64,000 nt of DNA, from the NCBI GenBank assembly GCA_021775355.1, contig JAJFHZ010000013.1:62001-126000 (forward strand), in the 5' to 3' direction. The translations under genes were made by a program, and so were the position numbers. The notes beneath the pieces were generated by a model. It saw only the letters and a program-made list of their open reading frames with translations. It searched no databases and was not told where the DNA came from. This DNA is from Amylibacter sp. (GTDB taxonomy: Bacteria > Pseudomonadota > Alphaproteobacteria > Rhodobacterales > Rhodobacteraceae). This document shows positions 36,900 through 45,891 of this stretch, in pieces (within the stretch, counting starts at the first letter, position 1; every line of letters starts with the position of its first letter).

Positions 36900-36997
36900 C
36901 TCGAAGCAGCGCAGATGAGCAACACTGTTGCGTTCCTGCATTGTTTCACCTCCCTGTTGGACTTCAAGGCCGAGCTTTGCTCGGCCTCTTTTTTTGT
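36900..36997 (+). ncRNA. Candidate small RNA upstream of purL
   Basis: A strong terminator ends this gene-free stretch. Before it are a GCAAC/GTTGC hairpin (about 36919-36931) and a single-stranded segment TTTCACCTCCC (36944-36954) able to pair with ribosome sites. A weak promoter-like pair, TTGTCG (36867) and TATACA (36888), lies upstream with a short 15-base spacer. No open frame with a ribosome site is present, so a regulatory RNA is the simplest reading. The 5' end is approximate. Confidence 0.45.
36968..36995 (+). terminator. Strong rho-independent terminator
   Basis: GGCCGAGC and GCTCGGCC form an 8-base-pair stem around TTT, followed by TCTTTTTTT. It is not preceded by a coding gene within about 190 bases. 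Confidence 0.9.
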
Positions 36998-37106
36998 CAT
37001 ATGGACTTTTTAGCACAAGCTTATGCCGATTTAACCATTCCGCCCTTCCCCTTTTGACATTAGACCAGTAAAAGGCCGCAAACATGTGCATCTTGGGGAC
37101 TCTTTC

Positions 37107-39269
37107 ATGACCATCGAGCCGGAAATTACCGAAACACTGATCGCAGACCACGGATTGGCACCGAATGAATATGCCGAGATCATTCGTCTATTGAACCGCA
37201 CCCCCAGCTATACCGAACTGGGTATTTTCAGTGCGATGTGGAACGAGCATTGTTCCTATAAGTCTTCCAAGAAATGGCTGCGCACCTTACCCACGGAGGG
37301 CCCGCAAGTCATCTGTGGTCCGGGTGAAAATGCAGGTATCATTGATATTGGCGATGGTGATGCGCTGGTGTTCAAAATGGAAAGCCACAACCATCCGTCC
37401 TATATCGAGCCTTATCAAGGTGCAGCGACCGGCATGGGTGGTATTCTGCGCGACGTGTTCACCATGGGCGCGCGCCCCATTGCGGCGATGAACTCACTCT
37501 CATTTGGCGAAGTTTCCCATCCTAAGACCAAATCCCTGATTAACGGGGTGGTTGAAGGTATCGGCGGCTATGGCAACTGTTTTGGCGTACCAACCGTGGG
37601 CGGCGAAGTCCGGTTTCATGAAGCTTACAACAGTAACTGTCTGGTCAATGCATTCGCCGCAGGCCTGGCTAAAACCGACAGCATTTTTTACTCTGCCGCC
37701 AGCGGTATCGGTATGCCGGTTGTTTATCTGGGTGCCAAAACAGGCCGCGACGGGGTTGGCGGAGCCACAATGGCATCCGCAGAGTTTGACGACACGATAG
37801 AAGATAAACGCCCAACCGTTCAGGTGGGTGACCCGTTCACTGAAAAACGCCTGATGGAAGCCACACTGGAATTGATGCAAACCGGCGCGGTGATTTCCAT
37901 ACAAGATATGGGTGCGGCTGGCCTGACCTGTTCTGCTGTCGAGATGGGTGACAAAGGCAATCTGGGTGTGAAATTGAACCTTGAAGACGTGCCAATTCGT
38001 GCTGCTGACATGACCGCCTATGAAATGATGCTTTCTGAAAGTCAGGAACGCATGTTAATGGTGTTACGGCCCGAATTGGAAGCCAAAGCCAAAGCCGTGT
38101 TCGAAAAATGGGACCTGGACTTTGCCATAGTCGGTGAAACCATTGCCGAAGACCGCTTTTTGGTTTTACATAACGGTGAGGTTAAGGCCGATTTACCTCT
38201 AAAGGCCCTGTCCGGCACAGCACCCGAATATGACCGCCCTTGGGTGGAAACACCTGTTCCCGCAAAATTAATCGATGCACCATCAGTGGATGCAGCTGAT
38301 GCTTTGCTGAAACTGGCAGGTAGTCCGAATTATTCATCACGGGCCTGGGTTTATGAACAATACGACCAAATGGTGATGGCCGATACAGTTATGCGCCCGG
38401 GTTCAGACGCAGGTGTAGTACGCATTCACGGCACCGAAAAAGCCGTGGCGTTTACGTCCGACGTGACCCCGCGCTATTGCATGGCCAACCCCTATGAGGG
38501 TGGTAAACAGGCAGTTGCGGAAGCTTACCGAAATCTGTGTGCAACAGGTGCCAAACCATTGGCAACAACAGATAATCTGAACTTCGGAAATCCTGAAAAA
38601 CCTACAATTATGGGCCAGTTTGTTGGCTGTATAAAGGGCATTGGTGAAGCTGTTGCAGCACTGGATATGCCAATCGTTTCGGGCAATGTCTCGCTTTATA
38701 ACGAGACCGATGGGATCGGTATTTTACCGACACCCACCATTGGTGCGGTAGGCTTGCTGACCGCGTTAGATCAGATGATCCGCATGTGCCCGAATGACGG
38801 GGACGCTTTGGTTCTGATCGGTAAAACCGACGGCCACTTGGGGCAATCTGCCCTGCTGAAAGAGCTGTTCGGACGTGAAGACGGCGATGCACCGCACGTG
38901 GATTTAGCAGCGGAAAAAGCGGCGGGTGAATTTGTACGTTCTGCCCACGCAAACGGTTTGATTACAGCAGCACACGACCTGTCCGACGGCGGTCTGGCCT
39001 TGGGCGTTGCGGACATGGCAATGGCAGCAGACGTTGGCGTGACCGTTCAAGGCGGTGATACAGGCTGGTTCTTTGGTGAAGATCAGGCGCGCTACCTGTT
39101 GGCAACCAAAGACGCCGGTGCGTTGATCACGGCAGCCAAAGCTGCAGGTGTCGAAGCGGCCGAAATCGGTAGCTTTGGCGGTAGCGACATTATTATGGGC
39201 GAAAGCAAGGTTGCTTTGGCTGATGTTAAGGGTGCTTTTGAAGGCGGCATCGCCAACATTGCAACATAA
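37107..39269 (+). CDS. purL: Phosphoribosylformylglycinamidine synthase subunit II
   Basis: The 720-residue PurL is the small-type synthetase subunit that works with PurS and PurQ to convert FGAR to FGAM in purine synthesis. Typical segments are SPSYTEL-like [38 protein letters not shown] and the ATP site [15 protein letters not shown], with a second half starting near [12 protein letters not shown]. The ATG at 37107 has GGGGA upstream; a GTG at 37086 would add seven residues. No purS or purQ is in the window. Confidence 0.95.
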   Translation: MTIEPEITETLIADHGLAPNEYAEIIRLLNRTPSYTELGIFSAMWNEHCSYKSSKKWLRTLPTEGPQVICGPGENAGIIDIGDGDALVFKMESHNHPSYIEPYQGAATGMGGILRDVFTMGARPIAAMNSLSFGEVSHPKTKSLINGVVEGIGGYGNCFGVPTVGGEVRFHEAYNSNCLVNAFAAGLAKTDSIFYSAASGIGMPVVYLGAKTGRDGVGGATMASAEFDDTIEDKRPTVQVGDPFTEKRLMEATLELMQTGAVISIQDMGAAGLTCSAVEMGDKGNLGVKLNLEDVPIRAADMTAYEMMLSESQERMLMVLRPELEAKAKAVFEKWDLDFAIVGETIAEDRFLVLHNGEVKADLPLKALSGTAPEYDRPWVETPVPAKLIDAPSVDAADALLKLAGSPNYSSRAWVYEQYDQMVMADTVMRPGSDAGVVRIHGTEKAVAFTSDVTPRYCMANPYEGGKQAVAEAYRNLCATGAKPLATTDNLNFGNPEKPTIMGQFVGCIKGIGEAVAALDMPIVSGNVSLYNETDGIGILPTPTIGAVGLLTALDQMIRMCPNDGDALVLIGKTDGHLGQSALLKELFGREDGDAPHVDLAAEKAAGEFVRSAHANGLITAAHDLSDGGLALGVADMAMAADVGVTVQGGDTGWFFGEDQARYLLATKDAGALITAAKAAGVEAAEIGSFGGSDIIMGESKVALADVKGAFEGGIANIAT

Positions 39270-39284
39270 AAGCACGACCACCTG

Positions 39285-39317
39285 AAACGACACGCGTGTT
39301 ATGGCCCTGTCGTTTTT
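39285..39317 (+). terminator. Terminator after purL
   Basis: AAACGACA (39285-39292) pairs with TGTCGTTT (39308-39315) and runs into TTTTTG, 16 bases after the purL stop. Confidence 0.6.
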
Positions 39318-39376
39318 GTGTTCGACAGTACACACATTGCTTTATAGGCTTCCCAAAACAAATATGGGGTGCCTGA

Positions 39377-40240
39377 ATGTCTGCACTTACAAAAAAGCAA
39401 ATCAATGAATTCTGGCAGGTTGGCGCGCTCACCATTCAAGATGCAATCTCGCAAAAAGAACTGGCTGATCTAAACACCGCATTTTCACAATGGGTAGAAG
39501 AAAGTCGCGCCTATTCGGAAGCTTACGGAACAATTCTGGATGGTCGCCCCCGGTTTGATGTGGAGCCGGGCCATTCAAAAGACCAACCTGCTTTGCGGCG
39601 CGTAGCATCCCCGACCGAGATTTCCAGTGTATGTGAACATACCACATTCGACAGCCGGATTGGTGATTATGTAGCCGATCTGCTGGGCCCAAATATTCGG
39701 TTTCATCATGCAAAAATGAATTCTAAATTACCAAATAGTAAAACAGTAGTGAAATGGCATCAGGATTTTCCGTTTGATCCGCATTCCAACACCGATCAAA
39801 TTACCGCTCTTTTGTTTTTAAACGACGTCACACCAGAAAATGGCCCGTTAAAAATTGTACCGGGGTCGCACAAAGGTAAGCTGCATTCCCTGTGGCACGG
39901 CGGACAGTTTACAGGTGCGATTGATGACGCAGAAATTCCTGATTTTGAAGCAAATGCCATTGAATGTTACGGACTGGCCGGCAGCCTGTGCCTAATGCAT
40001 GTCTGTTTAGCCCACGCATCTGGCGAAAACCGTTCATCCGGGCCGCGAACCTTGTACATAAACACCTATGCTGCAGCAGATGCCGTTCCTTTGTCCCCTT
40101 TTGCGGTACCAAGCACACATGCGGGGCGTATAGTGCGCGGGGTTGACCCAAAAACCATCCGGACCACTGCGTTTGATCTGGAATTTCCCGAAATCCCCAA
40201 AGGTGCATCATTTTTTGTGCAACAGGCTGGTGGAAACTAG
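39377..40240 (+). CDS. Phytanoyl-CoA dioxygenase family protein (PhyH-like)
   Basis: The 287-residue Fe(II)/2-oxoglutarate oxygenase has the HxD motif in VKWHQDFPFDPH (near residue 128), the distal histidine in MHVCLAHASGENRS (near 213), and an arginine for 2-oxoglutarate shortly after (PRTLYINTY). The substrate is unknown; the family hydroxylates CoA esters or small metabolites. It lies alone between purL and bolA with its own ATG. Confidence 0.87.
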   Translation: MSALTKKQINEFWQVGALTIQDAISQKELADLNTAFSQWVEESRAYSEAYGTILDGRPRFDVEPGHSKDQPALRRVASPTEISSVCEHTTFDSRIGDYVADLLGPNIRFHHAKMNSKLPNSKTVVKWHQDFPFDPHSNTDQITALLFLNDVTPENGPLKIVPGSHKGKLHSLWHGGQFTGAIDDAEIPDFEANAIECYGLAGSLCLMHVCLAHASGENRSSGPRTLYINTYAAADAVPLSPFAVPSTHAGRIVRGVDPKTIRTTAFDLEFPEIPKGASFFVQQAGGN

Positions 40241-40298
40241 GGCGATCTTGTAAACAGGCCGCAAGATACACAAGTATTATTCAAAGAAGGATACCCAA

Positions 40299-40535
40299 AT
40301 GGCCATAGAAGCCTCTGAAATCGAAACCCTTTTACGCGACGCTTTCCCCACAGCCGACATAATGGTCGACGGGGCTGACGGCGTTCATATGGCAGCTCAG
40401 GTCATTGCAGAAGAGTTCAAAGGCAAAAACCGCGTGGCCCAACAACGTATGGTTTATGCGGCATTAAAGGGTAAAATGGACGGTCCCAACGGGGAATTGC
40501 ACGCATTGGCTTTGACGACGAAGGTGAAGGAATGA
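40299..40535 (+). CDS. bolA: BolA/IbaG-family protein
   Basis: The 78-residue BolA-fold protein has the pattern HMAAQVIAEEFKGKNRVAQQRMVYAALKGKM. Such proteins bind a [2Fe-2S] cluster jointly with monothiol glutaredoxins, and grxD lies 370 bases downstream. AGAAGG precedes the ATG. The stop overlaps the next start (ATGA). Confidence 0.9.
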   Translation: MAIEASEIETLLRDAFPTADIMVDGADGVHMAAQVIAEEFKGKNRVAQQRMVYAALKGKMDGPNGELHALALTTKVKE

Positions 40536-40774
40536 TCAGTGATATCATTGGATGGGCGATGCTTCTTATATTTTTTGGCAGTATATTTATTGCTATTCGA
40601 TTTGTTTACATCCTCTTTTCACCACCCAAAAAATGGAATGCGGAAACAGATAAACATATAACAACAGCCAGTGGCTCTGGCGGAACGGCTGGCGGAGGGT
40701 ATACAACGACACATAACGTGCCAAAAGATGCCCAAGCCCAGGCAAAAATGTATATACCAAAAGATAAAAATTAA
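40532..40774 (+). CDS. Small single-pass membrane protein between bolA and grxD
   Basis: The 80-residue protein has one transmembrane helix (about 5-31, IIGWAMLLIFFGSIFIAIRF), a Lys-rich cytoplasmic-like segment, a flexible Gly/Ser/Thr stretch (SGSGGTAGGGYTTTHN) and a Lys-rich C-terminus. No family was recognised. It overlaps bolA by 4 bases with AAGGA upstream, so it is probably translated with it. Confidence 0.7.
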   Translation: MISDIIGWAMLLIFFGSIFIAIRFVYILFSPPKKWNAETDKHITTASGSGGTAGGGYTTTHNVPKDAQAQAKMYIPKDKN

Positions 40775-40782
40775 TGTTGTGA

Positions 40783-40911
40783 GTGCTGGAAAGTACGGAT
40801 GTATTCTCGCCGATACTTACCATTGTCATATTTCTATTGATTGTTTATCTATCTGTTAAAGTTTACTTGCCGTTCAGACTGGCGAAGAAAAAACAAGGAC
40901 CAAACATATGA
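40783..40911 (+). CDS. Hidden 42-residue membrane protein overlapping grxD start
   Basis: A GTG-initiated frame encodes one hydrophobic helix (residues about 10-25, ILTIVIFLLIVYLSVK) followed by a basic tail (LPFRLAKKKQ). Its TGA overlaps the grxD ATG as ATGA, the same coupling seen between bolA and the preceding small gene. The ribosome site is weak. The amphipathic layout, the exact overlap and the absence of another use for this 133-base stretch support a real gene, but conservation has not been tested. Confidence 0.5.
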   Translation: MLESTDVFSPILTIVIFLLIVYLSVKVYLPFRLAKKKQGPNI

Positions 40912-41270
40912 CTGATGCAAACGCACAAATCAAAGAAACAGTTACAGACAACGATGTTGTTCTGTTCATGAAAGGCACGTCAGAGATGCCGCAGTGCGGG
41001 TTCTCATCCCGTGTGGCTGGTGTGCTGAACTATATGGGCATTGACTACAAGGACGTGAATGTTCTGGCTGATGAGGCAATCCGTCAGGGTGTGAAAGACT
41101 TTTCCGACTGGCCGACAGTTCCACAGCTTTATGTCAAAGGTGAATTCATAGGTGGTTGTGACATCATCACAGAGATGACCCTATCAGGTGAGTTGGACAC
41201 GATGTTGGAAGAAAACGGCGTGGCTTTCGACAAAGATGCCGCCGACAAAATCCGCGCATCCAACGCTTGA
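40908..41270 (+). CDS. grxD: Monothiol glutaredoxin, Grx4 family
   Basis: The 120-residue CGFS glutaredoxin has its active site MKGTSEMPQCGFSSR (cysteine 30), the cis-proline in WPTVPQLYVKGEFIGGCDI, and normal length. It forms [2Fe-2S] clusters with BolA proteins and serves iron-sulfur trafficking. It is in the same run as bolA, with two small membrane-protein genes between. It ends 11 bases before the stop of the convergent zapA gene. Confidence 0.95.
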   Translation: MTDANAQIKETVTDNDVVLFMKGTSEMPQCGFSSRVAGVLNYMGIDYKDVNVLADEAIRQGVKDFSDWPTVPQLYVKGEFIGGCDIITEMTLSGELDTMLEENGVAFDKDAADKIRASNA

Positions 41271-41281
41271 TTAAAGGGCAC

Positions 41282-41719
41282 TCAAGCGGTGCCCTTTTCT
41301 TCCAAGATTACGACCATACGTTCCATTGCCTCTAGGGCAGTGGTTAGATGTGTTTTCGTGTCTGTAAGTTCTTTCTCTTTGCCCGCAAGCGCATCTTCCG
41401 CAGTTTTCAAATTTGCCTGTGCCGCCTTTAAGTTACCCTTCAATTTGCCAATTTCTGCGGTAACTTCACTGGCCAGCGGCCCGCCTTCATTGGCCCGACC
41501 TGCTGCGGCCAGTTGATCCTCCAAACTTGCGGTTTTATCGGCCAGCATCAAACCGGACATCAACAACATCCTGTTTTCAGGAATGCGCCCCATAGCCCCC
41601 GTCAGGGCTTGTGCCTCTAGGTCCAGCAATGCGGCGGCCGAATGCAAAAACGGCTCTTCACCCGCTTTACATACAACATCAAAATTACGACCACCGATGT
41701 GAATTGTAATCTCCGGCAT
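41282..41719 (-). CDS. zapA: Cell division protein ZapA
   Basis: The 145-residue protein starts with the ZapA head domain (EITIHIGGRNFDVVCKAGEE, LLDLEAQALTGAMG) and continues with a long coiled-coil (about 75-140). ZapA cross-links FtsZ filaments at mid-cell. The ATG at 41719 is preferred to an upstream codon at 41737. It begins 1 base after the stop of the upstream coiled-coil gene, so they are coupled. Confidence 0.85.
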   Translation of the reverse strand: MPEITIHIGGRNFDVVCKAGEEPFLHSAAALLDLEAQALTGAMGRIPENRMLLMSGLMLADKTASLEDQLAAAGRANEGGPLASEVTAEIGKLKGNLKAAQANLKTAEDALAGKEKELTDTKTHLTTALEAMERMVVILEEKGTA

Positions 41720-41720
41720 A

Positions 41721-42350
41721 TTATTTGCCCTCCACAAGTGGCGTTAGTTTTTCTAAAATGACATTTACTTCCATTAGGTCTGTGTCTCGTTGGGCCTGTA
41801 AAGCTTCCAGTTCAAGCTGCATTGCGGTATTTACCGTATCTGCATCCAACACATTATCCTTAAGCCCCGTGCGTATCTGTTGCAAAGCACCACGCAATTC
41901 ACGTGTACGCTTAAAATAAGCATCCGCTTTCGCCTCGGACTCGGCAAGTCTGGTTTTAAGCGCGCCAACATCAGCACCCTCATCAACAGATGTACCGCCT
42001 GCTGCTTCTAGCTTTTGCAATTTACCCTGAAGCACGGTGATTTCTTTCAAGGCATCCGCCTTTGCAACTTGGGCTTGCTCAAATGCGGCTTGAAGCTTCG
42101 TTATCTTATCTTGTGCAGCTTTAGTATCCACGACTTGTTTGTCGGATGTTGCAGCATTTTTAGTTAAAGTCGCAAGATCGGTATTCAGAGCGTTGATTTT
42201 TTCATCTTTTTCAACTCCGGCTGCTTCCAGAATGGATATCTGTTTGGAAAGGTTGGCGTTTTCATCCACGCCTGTCTGTGTATCCGTCTCTTTCTCAAGG
42301 TTTGCCAATGCAAACTTGAAACGTCTTTCTAATTTTCTAACTGCCCGCAT
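41721..42350 (-). CDS. Coiled-coil protein upstream of zapA (ZauP-like)
   Basis: The 209-residue protein is almost entirely coiled-coil with heptads rich in Ala, Leu, Lys and Glu (about 10-200) and a conserved C-terminal MEVNVILEKLTPLVEGK. It has no membrane segment. In Caulobacter the coiled-coil ZauP is encoded in an operon with zapA and both focus the Z-ring; gene order and protein type agree here. The ATG at 42350 has GAGGAG upstream. The functional name is inference from position and architecture, so no symbol is given. Confidence 0.7.
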   Translation of the reverse strand: MRAVRKLERRFKFALANLEKETDTQTGVDENANLSKQISILEAAGVEKDEKINALNTDLATLTKNAATSDKQVVDTKAAQDKITKLQAAFEQAQVAKADALKEITVLQGKLQKLEAAGGTSVDEGADVGALKTRLAESEAKADAYFKRTRELRGALQQIRTGLKDNVLDADTVNTAMQLELEALQAQRDTDLMEVNVILEKLTPLVEGK

Positions 42351-42470
42351 CTTGCTCCTCGCTGCCAAATTCAATTATTTGATTCGAAAACATATCCACT
42401 TAATTATGCATTTTTCCCAATAAAAAACAATTCAATGCGGCAATAACTTCGCGTAATAGCATACATCCGC

Positions 42471-42498
42471 TTGACCCATCCCAAATGCTTGTTATCAC
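42471..42498 (+). promoter_or_regulatory. Candidate sigma-70 promoter of tkt
   Basis: TTGACC (42471-42476) and TATCAC (42493-42498) with a 16-base spacer lie about 48 bases before the tkt start. Confidence 0.4.
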
Positions 42499-42545
42499 AG
42501 GTTACGAAACGCCTTATCTTTTAGCTGCCATAAAGGGCCCGCGCC

Positions 42546-44564
42546 GTGGAATTATCAGACCTGAAAACCCAACATCCCGACCATTTCAAAAAAGCCGCCG
42601 CCATCCGCATTATGGCGGCCGACGCAGTACATGCTGCCGCTTCCGGACATCAAGGCATGCCTATTGGCATGGCGGATGTCGCCACAGTCTTATTTGAGAA
42701 ACACCTGAAATTCGACGCAAGCAACCCAAACTGGCCTGATCGTGATCGGTTTATTCTGTCTGCGGGCCACGGTTCTATGTTGATTTATGCATTACTGCAT
42801 CTGACTGGCTACAAAGACATGACCATTGATCAGATCCGCAACTTTCGCCAAGCAGGTGCTATCACTGCGGGACATCCTGAGTACGGCCATGCATCCGGGG
42901 TGGAAACCACGACAGGGCCATTGGGCCAGGGCATTTCCAATGCGGTTGGTTTTGCAATGGCAGAACAAGCCTTGCAAGCACGGTTCGGCAAGAAAGCGGT
43001 TGATCACTATACTTACGTGATGGCTGGCGACGGTTGCTTGATGGAGGGCATCAGCCATGAGGCTATTGGCCTTGCAGGCCGCCACGAGCTATCCAAGCTG
43101 ATCGTTATGTGGGATGACAATAATATCACCATCGACGGCACAGCTGAGCTGTCTGACCGCACGGATCAATTGATGCGTTTCGAGGCTGCCGGCTGGTCAG
43201 TCTTTGCCGTTGACGGGCATGACCCTGCTGCCATTGATCGGGCTTTATCCGAAGCCAAAAAATCCCCGAAACCGTCTATGATCGCTTGTAAAACACATAT
43301 TGCTTTGGGTGTTGATGGTGTTCAGGATACTTCTGGCGGGCATGGCTATAATATCAAAGGCCCGCAATTAGCACAAATGCGCGAAGCTTACGACTGGCCC
43401 TACCCTGCATTTGAAATCCCGGCGGATGTCAAATCAGCGTGGGAAGCCATCGGGTCACGTGGGGCCACGGCCCGTGCTGAATGGCAAGCTGCGTTTGCGA
43501 CCCTATCAGGGGCCAAACAGGCAGAGTTTAATCGTTGTCTTGCAGGGGAACCTTCCAAGAAATTATCTGCGGCAGTCAAGCGCCTGAAGCGTGAGATATC
43601 TGAAACACAGCCCAAAAAGGCCACACGCCAATCCAGCCAGATGGCGTTGGAAGTGATCAACCCGATCATGCCGGAAATGATTGGCGGTTCAGCTGACCTG
43701 ACGGGTTCAAATAACACACTGACAGCCGGATTGGGCACGTTTGAGCCGGGCAACCGCGGTGGTCGTCACGTTTATTGGGGCATCCGCGAACACGGTATGG
43801 CAGCGGCAATGAACGGTATGGCTTTGCACGGTGGTATTCGTCCCTATGGCGGCACGTTCATGTGCTTCACTGACTATGCGCGTCCTTCCATGCGTCTGTC
43901 CGCTTTGATGGAAATTCCAACCGTTTACGTGATGACCCATGACAGTATCGGCTTGGGCGAAGACGGCCCGACGCACCAACCAGTTGAGCATTTGGCGATC
44001 AGCCGCGCCACGCCTAACACCAATGTTTTCCGCCCGGCCGATAGTGTTGAAACAGCAGAAGCTTGGGAATTGGCCGTGACTTCAACCAAAACGCCGTCCG
44101 TTTTGTCCCTGACCCGTCAGGGCTTGCCGACAGTACGCACCAAGCACACCAACAAAAACATGACAGCAATGGGCGCTTATGTTCTGGCAGAAGCTGAAAA
44201 CAAGCGTAAGGTCATCCTGCTGGCAACAGGTTCCGAGGTGGAAATAGCAATGGAAGCCAAAGCCAAACTGGAAGCCGAAGGCATCGGCACCCGCGTGGTA
44301 TCCATGCCATGCTGGGAACTGTTTGAAGCACAAGACGAAGCTTACCGTCGCCGCATCCTGCCCCCCGGCCCCGTGCGCGTGGCCGTAGAGGCCGCCGCCC
44401 GTCAGGGCTGGGATCGGTGGCTGTGTGGCGAGCGCGGTTCTTGGAAAAAATCTGCCTTCGTCGGTATGGAATCATTCGGGGCGTCCGCCCCCATAGATGA
44501 GCTGTATGAACGTTTCGGCATCACCGCAGATAAGGTGGCAGAAGCAGCGAAAGCCCTGCTTTAG
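42546..44564 (+). CDS. tkt: Transketolase
   Basis: The 672-residue thiamine-diphosphate enzyme exchanges two-carbon units in the pentose phosphate pathway. It shows [16 protein letters not shown], the ThDP motif [19 protein letters not shown] ... [10 protein letters not shown], the catalytic-glutamate region [15 protein letters not shown] and [17 protein letters not shown]. The start is GTG with AGGG upstream. It is followed by gap, pgk and fda on the same strand, and a strong terminator separates it from gap. Confidence 0.97.
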   Translation: MELSDLKTQHPDHFKKAAAIRIMAADAVHAAASGHQGMPIGMADVATVLFEKHLKFDASNPNWPDRDRFILSAGHGSMLIYALLHLTGYKDMTIDQIRNFRQAGAITAGHPEYGHASGVETTTGPLGQGISNAVGFAMAEQALQARFGKKAVDHYTYVMAGDGCLMEGISHEAIGLAGRHELSKLIVMWDDNNITIDGTAELSDRTDQLMRFEAAGWSVFAVDGHDPAAIDRALSEAKKSPKPSMIACKTHIALGVDGVQDTSGGHGYNIKGPQLAQMREAYDWPYPAFEIPADVKSAWEAIGSRGATARAEWQAAFATLSGAKQAEFNRCLAGEPSKKLSAAVKRLKREISETQPKKATRQSSQMALEVINPIMPEMIGGSADLTGSNNTLTAGLGTFEPGNRGGRHVYWGIREHGMAAAMNGMALHGGIRPYGGTFMCFTDYARPSMRLSALMEIPTVYVMTHDSIGLGEDGPTHQPVEHLAISRATPNTNVFRPADSVETAEAWELAVTSTKTPSVLSLTRQGLPTVRTKHTNKNMTAMGAYVLAEAENKRKVILLATGSEVEIAMEAKAKLEAEGIGTRVVSMPCWELFEAQDEAYRRRILPPGPVRVAVEAAARQGWDRWLCGERGSWKKSAFVGMESFGASAPIDELYERFGITADKVAEAAKALL

Positions 44565-44598
44565 ATTACTTTATCGCTAACATATCGCGCCATTTTGA

Positions 44599-44632
44599 CG
44601 CCCAAGGATAAAACCTTGGGCGTTATGCTTTT
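44599..44632 (+). terminator. Terminator after tkt
   Basis: CGCCCAAGG (44599-44607) and CCTTGGGCG (44614-44622) form a 9-base-pair stem followed by TTATGCTTTTT, 35 bases after the tkt stop. Confidence 0.8.
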
Positions 44633-44705
44633 TATGAAGACCTTATGCCTTTATCTGTAATGCATATGAAAATCATGCAGTAGACCTGCTAAACGGAGAT
44701 ACCCC

Positions 44706-45707
44706 ATGACACTAAAAGTCGCCATTAACGGGTTTGGACGCATCGGACGTTCCACGCTTTCTGCGATTATCGAAAGCGGACGCACAGACATTGAAGTTGT
44801 CGCCCTGAATGCCACCGGCCCTGTTGAAAGTGCCGCACACTTATTGAAATACGACAGTGTGCATGGCCGCTTTGCAGGTGACATCAGCATTGAAAACGGT
44901 GCGTTGAACGTGGGTAAAGGCCCGTTGCGGATGTTTTCCACTTACGATCCTAATGAACTGGATTGGGACGGTATCGATGTGGTGCTGGAATGTTCAGGCA
45001 AATTTAATTCCAAAGATGCCTGTCAGGTGCACCTTGATCGCGGTGCAAAACGTGTGCTGATCTCTGCACCCGGCAAGAACGCAGACAAAACTGTAGTCTA
45101 CGGCGTTAATCACGACACGCTGACCGCAGGTGATCTGATCGTCTCAAACGCCTCTTGCACCACCAACTGTCTGGCCCCTGTCGCCAAAGTGTTGAACGAT
45201 GCCATCGGGATTGAAAAAGGCATCATGACGACGATCCACGCCTATACAGGGGACCAGCCGACTTTGGATCGCCGACATAAGGATCTGTACCGTGCGCGTG
45301 CCGCTGCCATGTCTTTGATCCCGACCTCGACAGGTGCCGCCGCCGCCGTTGGCTTGGTATTGCCTGAACTCAAGGGCCGTCTGGATGGCTCTGCCATTCG
45401 AGTGCCGACACCGAACGTATCGGCAGTAGACCTAACCTTTACCACACCGAAAGATACAACTGTCGAAGAAGTAAACGCCGCTATGGAAACCGCCGCAAAT
45501 GGTTCCATGAAAGGTATCGTGGAATATTCAGATGAACCGCTGGTATCAGTGGACTTCAACCACAGCACCTATTCATCCAACTTTGCCTGTGAGCAGACCA
45601 AAGTTATGGGCGGCAATATGGTGCGCATCCTTGCGTGGTACGACAATGAATGGGGCTTCTCTTGCCGTATGGCCGATACTGCCGTAGCTATGGGCAAGCT
45701 TATCTAA
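44706..45707 (+). CDS. gap: Type I glyceraldehyde-3-phosphate dehydrogenase
   Basis: The 333-residue NAD enzyme shows the nucleotide fold VAINGFGRIGRSTLS at the N-terminus, the catalytic cysteine in SNASCTTNCLAP (near 152), and the C-terminal WYDNEWGFSCRM. GGAGAT precedes the ATG. It lies between tkt and pgk, and a hairpin follows its stop by 6 bases. Confidence 0.96.
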   Translation: MTLKVAINGFGRIGRSTLSAIIESGRTDIEVVALNATGPVESAAHLLKYDSVHGRFAGDISIENGALNVGKGPLRMFSTYDPNELDWDGIDVVLECSGKFNSKDACQVHLDRGAKRVLISAPGKNADKTVVYGVNHDTLTAGDLIVSNASCTTNCLAPVAKVLNDAIGIEKGIMTTIHAYTGDQPTLDRRHKDLYRARAAAMSLIPTSTGAAAAVGLVLPELKGRLDGSAIRVPTPNVSAVDLTFTTPKDTTVEEVNAAMETAANGSMKGIVEYSDEPLVSVDFNHSTYSSNFACEQTKVMGGNMVRILAWYDNEWGFSCRMADTAVAMGKLI

Positions 45708-45713
45708 AACAGG

Positions 45714-45737
45714 ACGGCCCGCAAATTTACGGGCCGT
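45714..45737 (+). terminator. Hairpin between gap and the 47-codon gene (attenuator-like)
   Basis: ACGGCCCG and CGGGCCGT form a perfect 8-base-pair stem with an 8-base loop, followed by ATTTAT. It starts 6 bases after the gap stop and ends 6 bases before the next start, so it could reduce read-through into pgk or protect the gap message end. Confidence 0.6.
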
Positions 45738-45743
45738 ATTTAT

Positions 45744-45887
45744 ATGACAAATAAAACCGCAATCGTCTTTGGTCTCTGTGTTATCGCTGCAATTACGTAT
45801 GACGCAAAGGTAAACGACAGCACCAATATTGTGTTTCTGGCACAACAAGGTCTGCGATTGATCGGATGGATCGCCTTCTGGAGGTAA
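45744..45887 (+). CDS. 47-residue small protein between gap and pgk
   Basis: An ATG frame encodes a short protein with an N-terminal hydrophobic segment ([16 protein letters not shown]) and a C-terminal [18 protein letters not shown] recall similar mini-proteins at this place in other Rhodobacterales, which would mean selection, but that is from memory. Its final codons TGG AGG TAA contain the GGAGG ribosome site of pgk, four bases before the pgk ATG. Function is unknown; a membrane-associated peptide is likely. Confidence 0.6.
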   Translation: MTNKTAIVFGLCVIAAITYDAKVNDSTNIVFLAQQGLRLIGWIAFWR

Positions 45888-45891
45888 GCTG

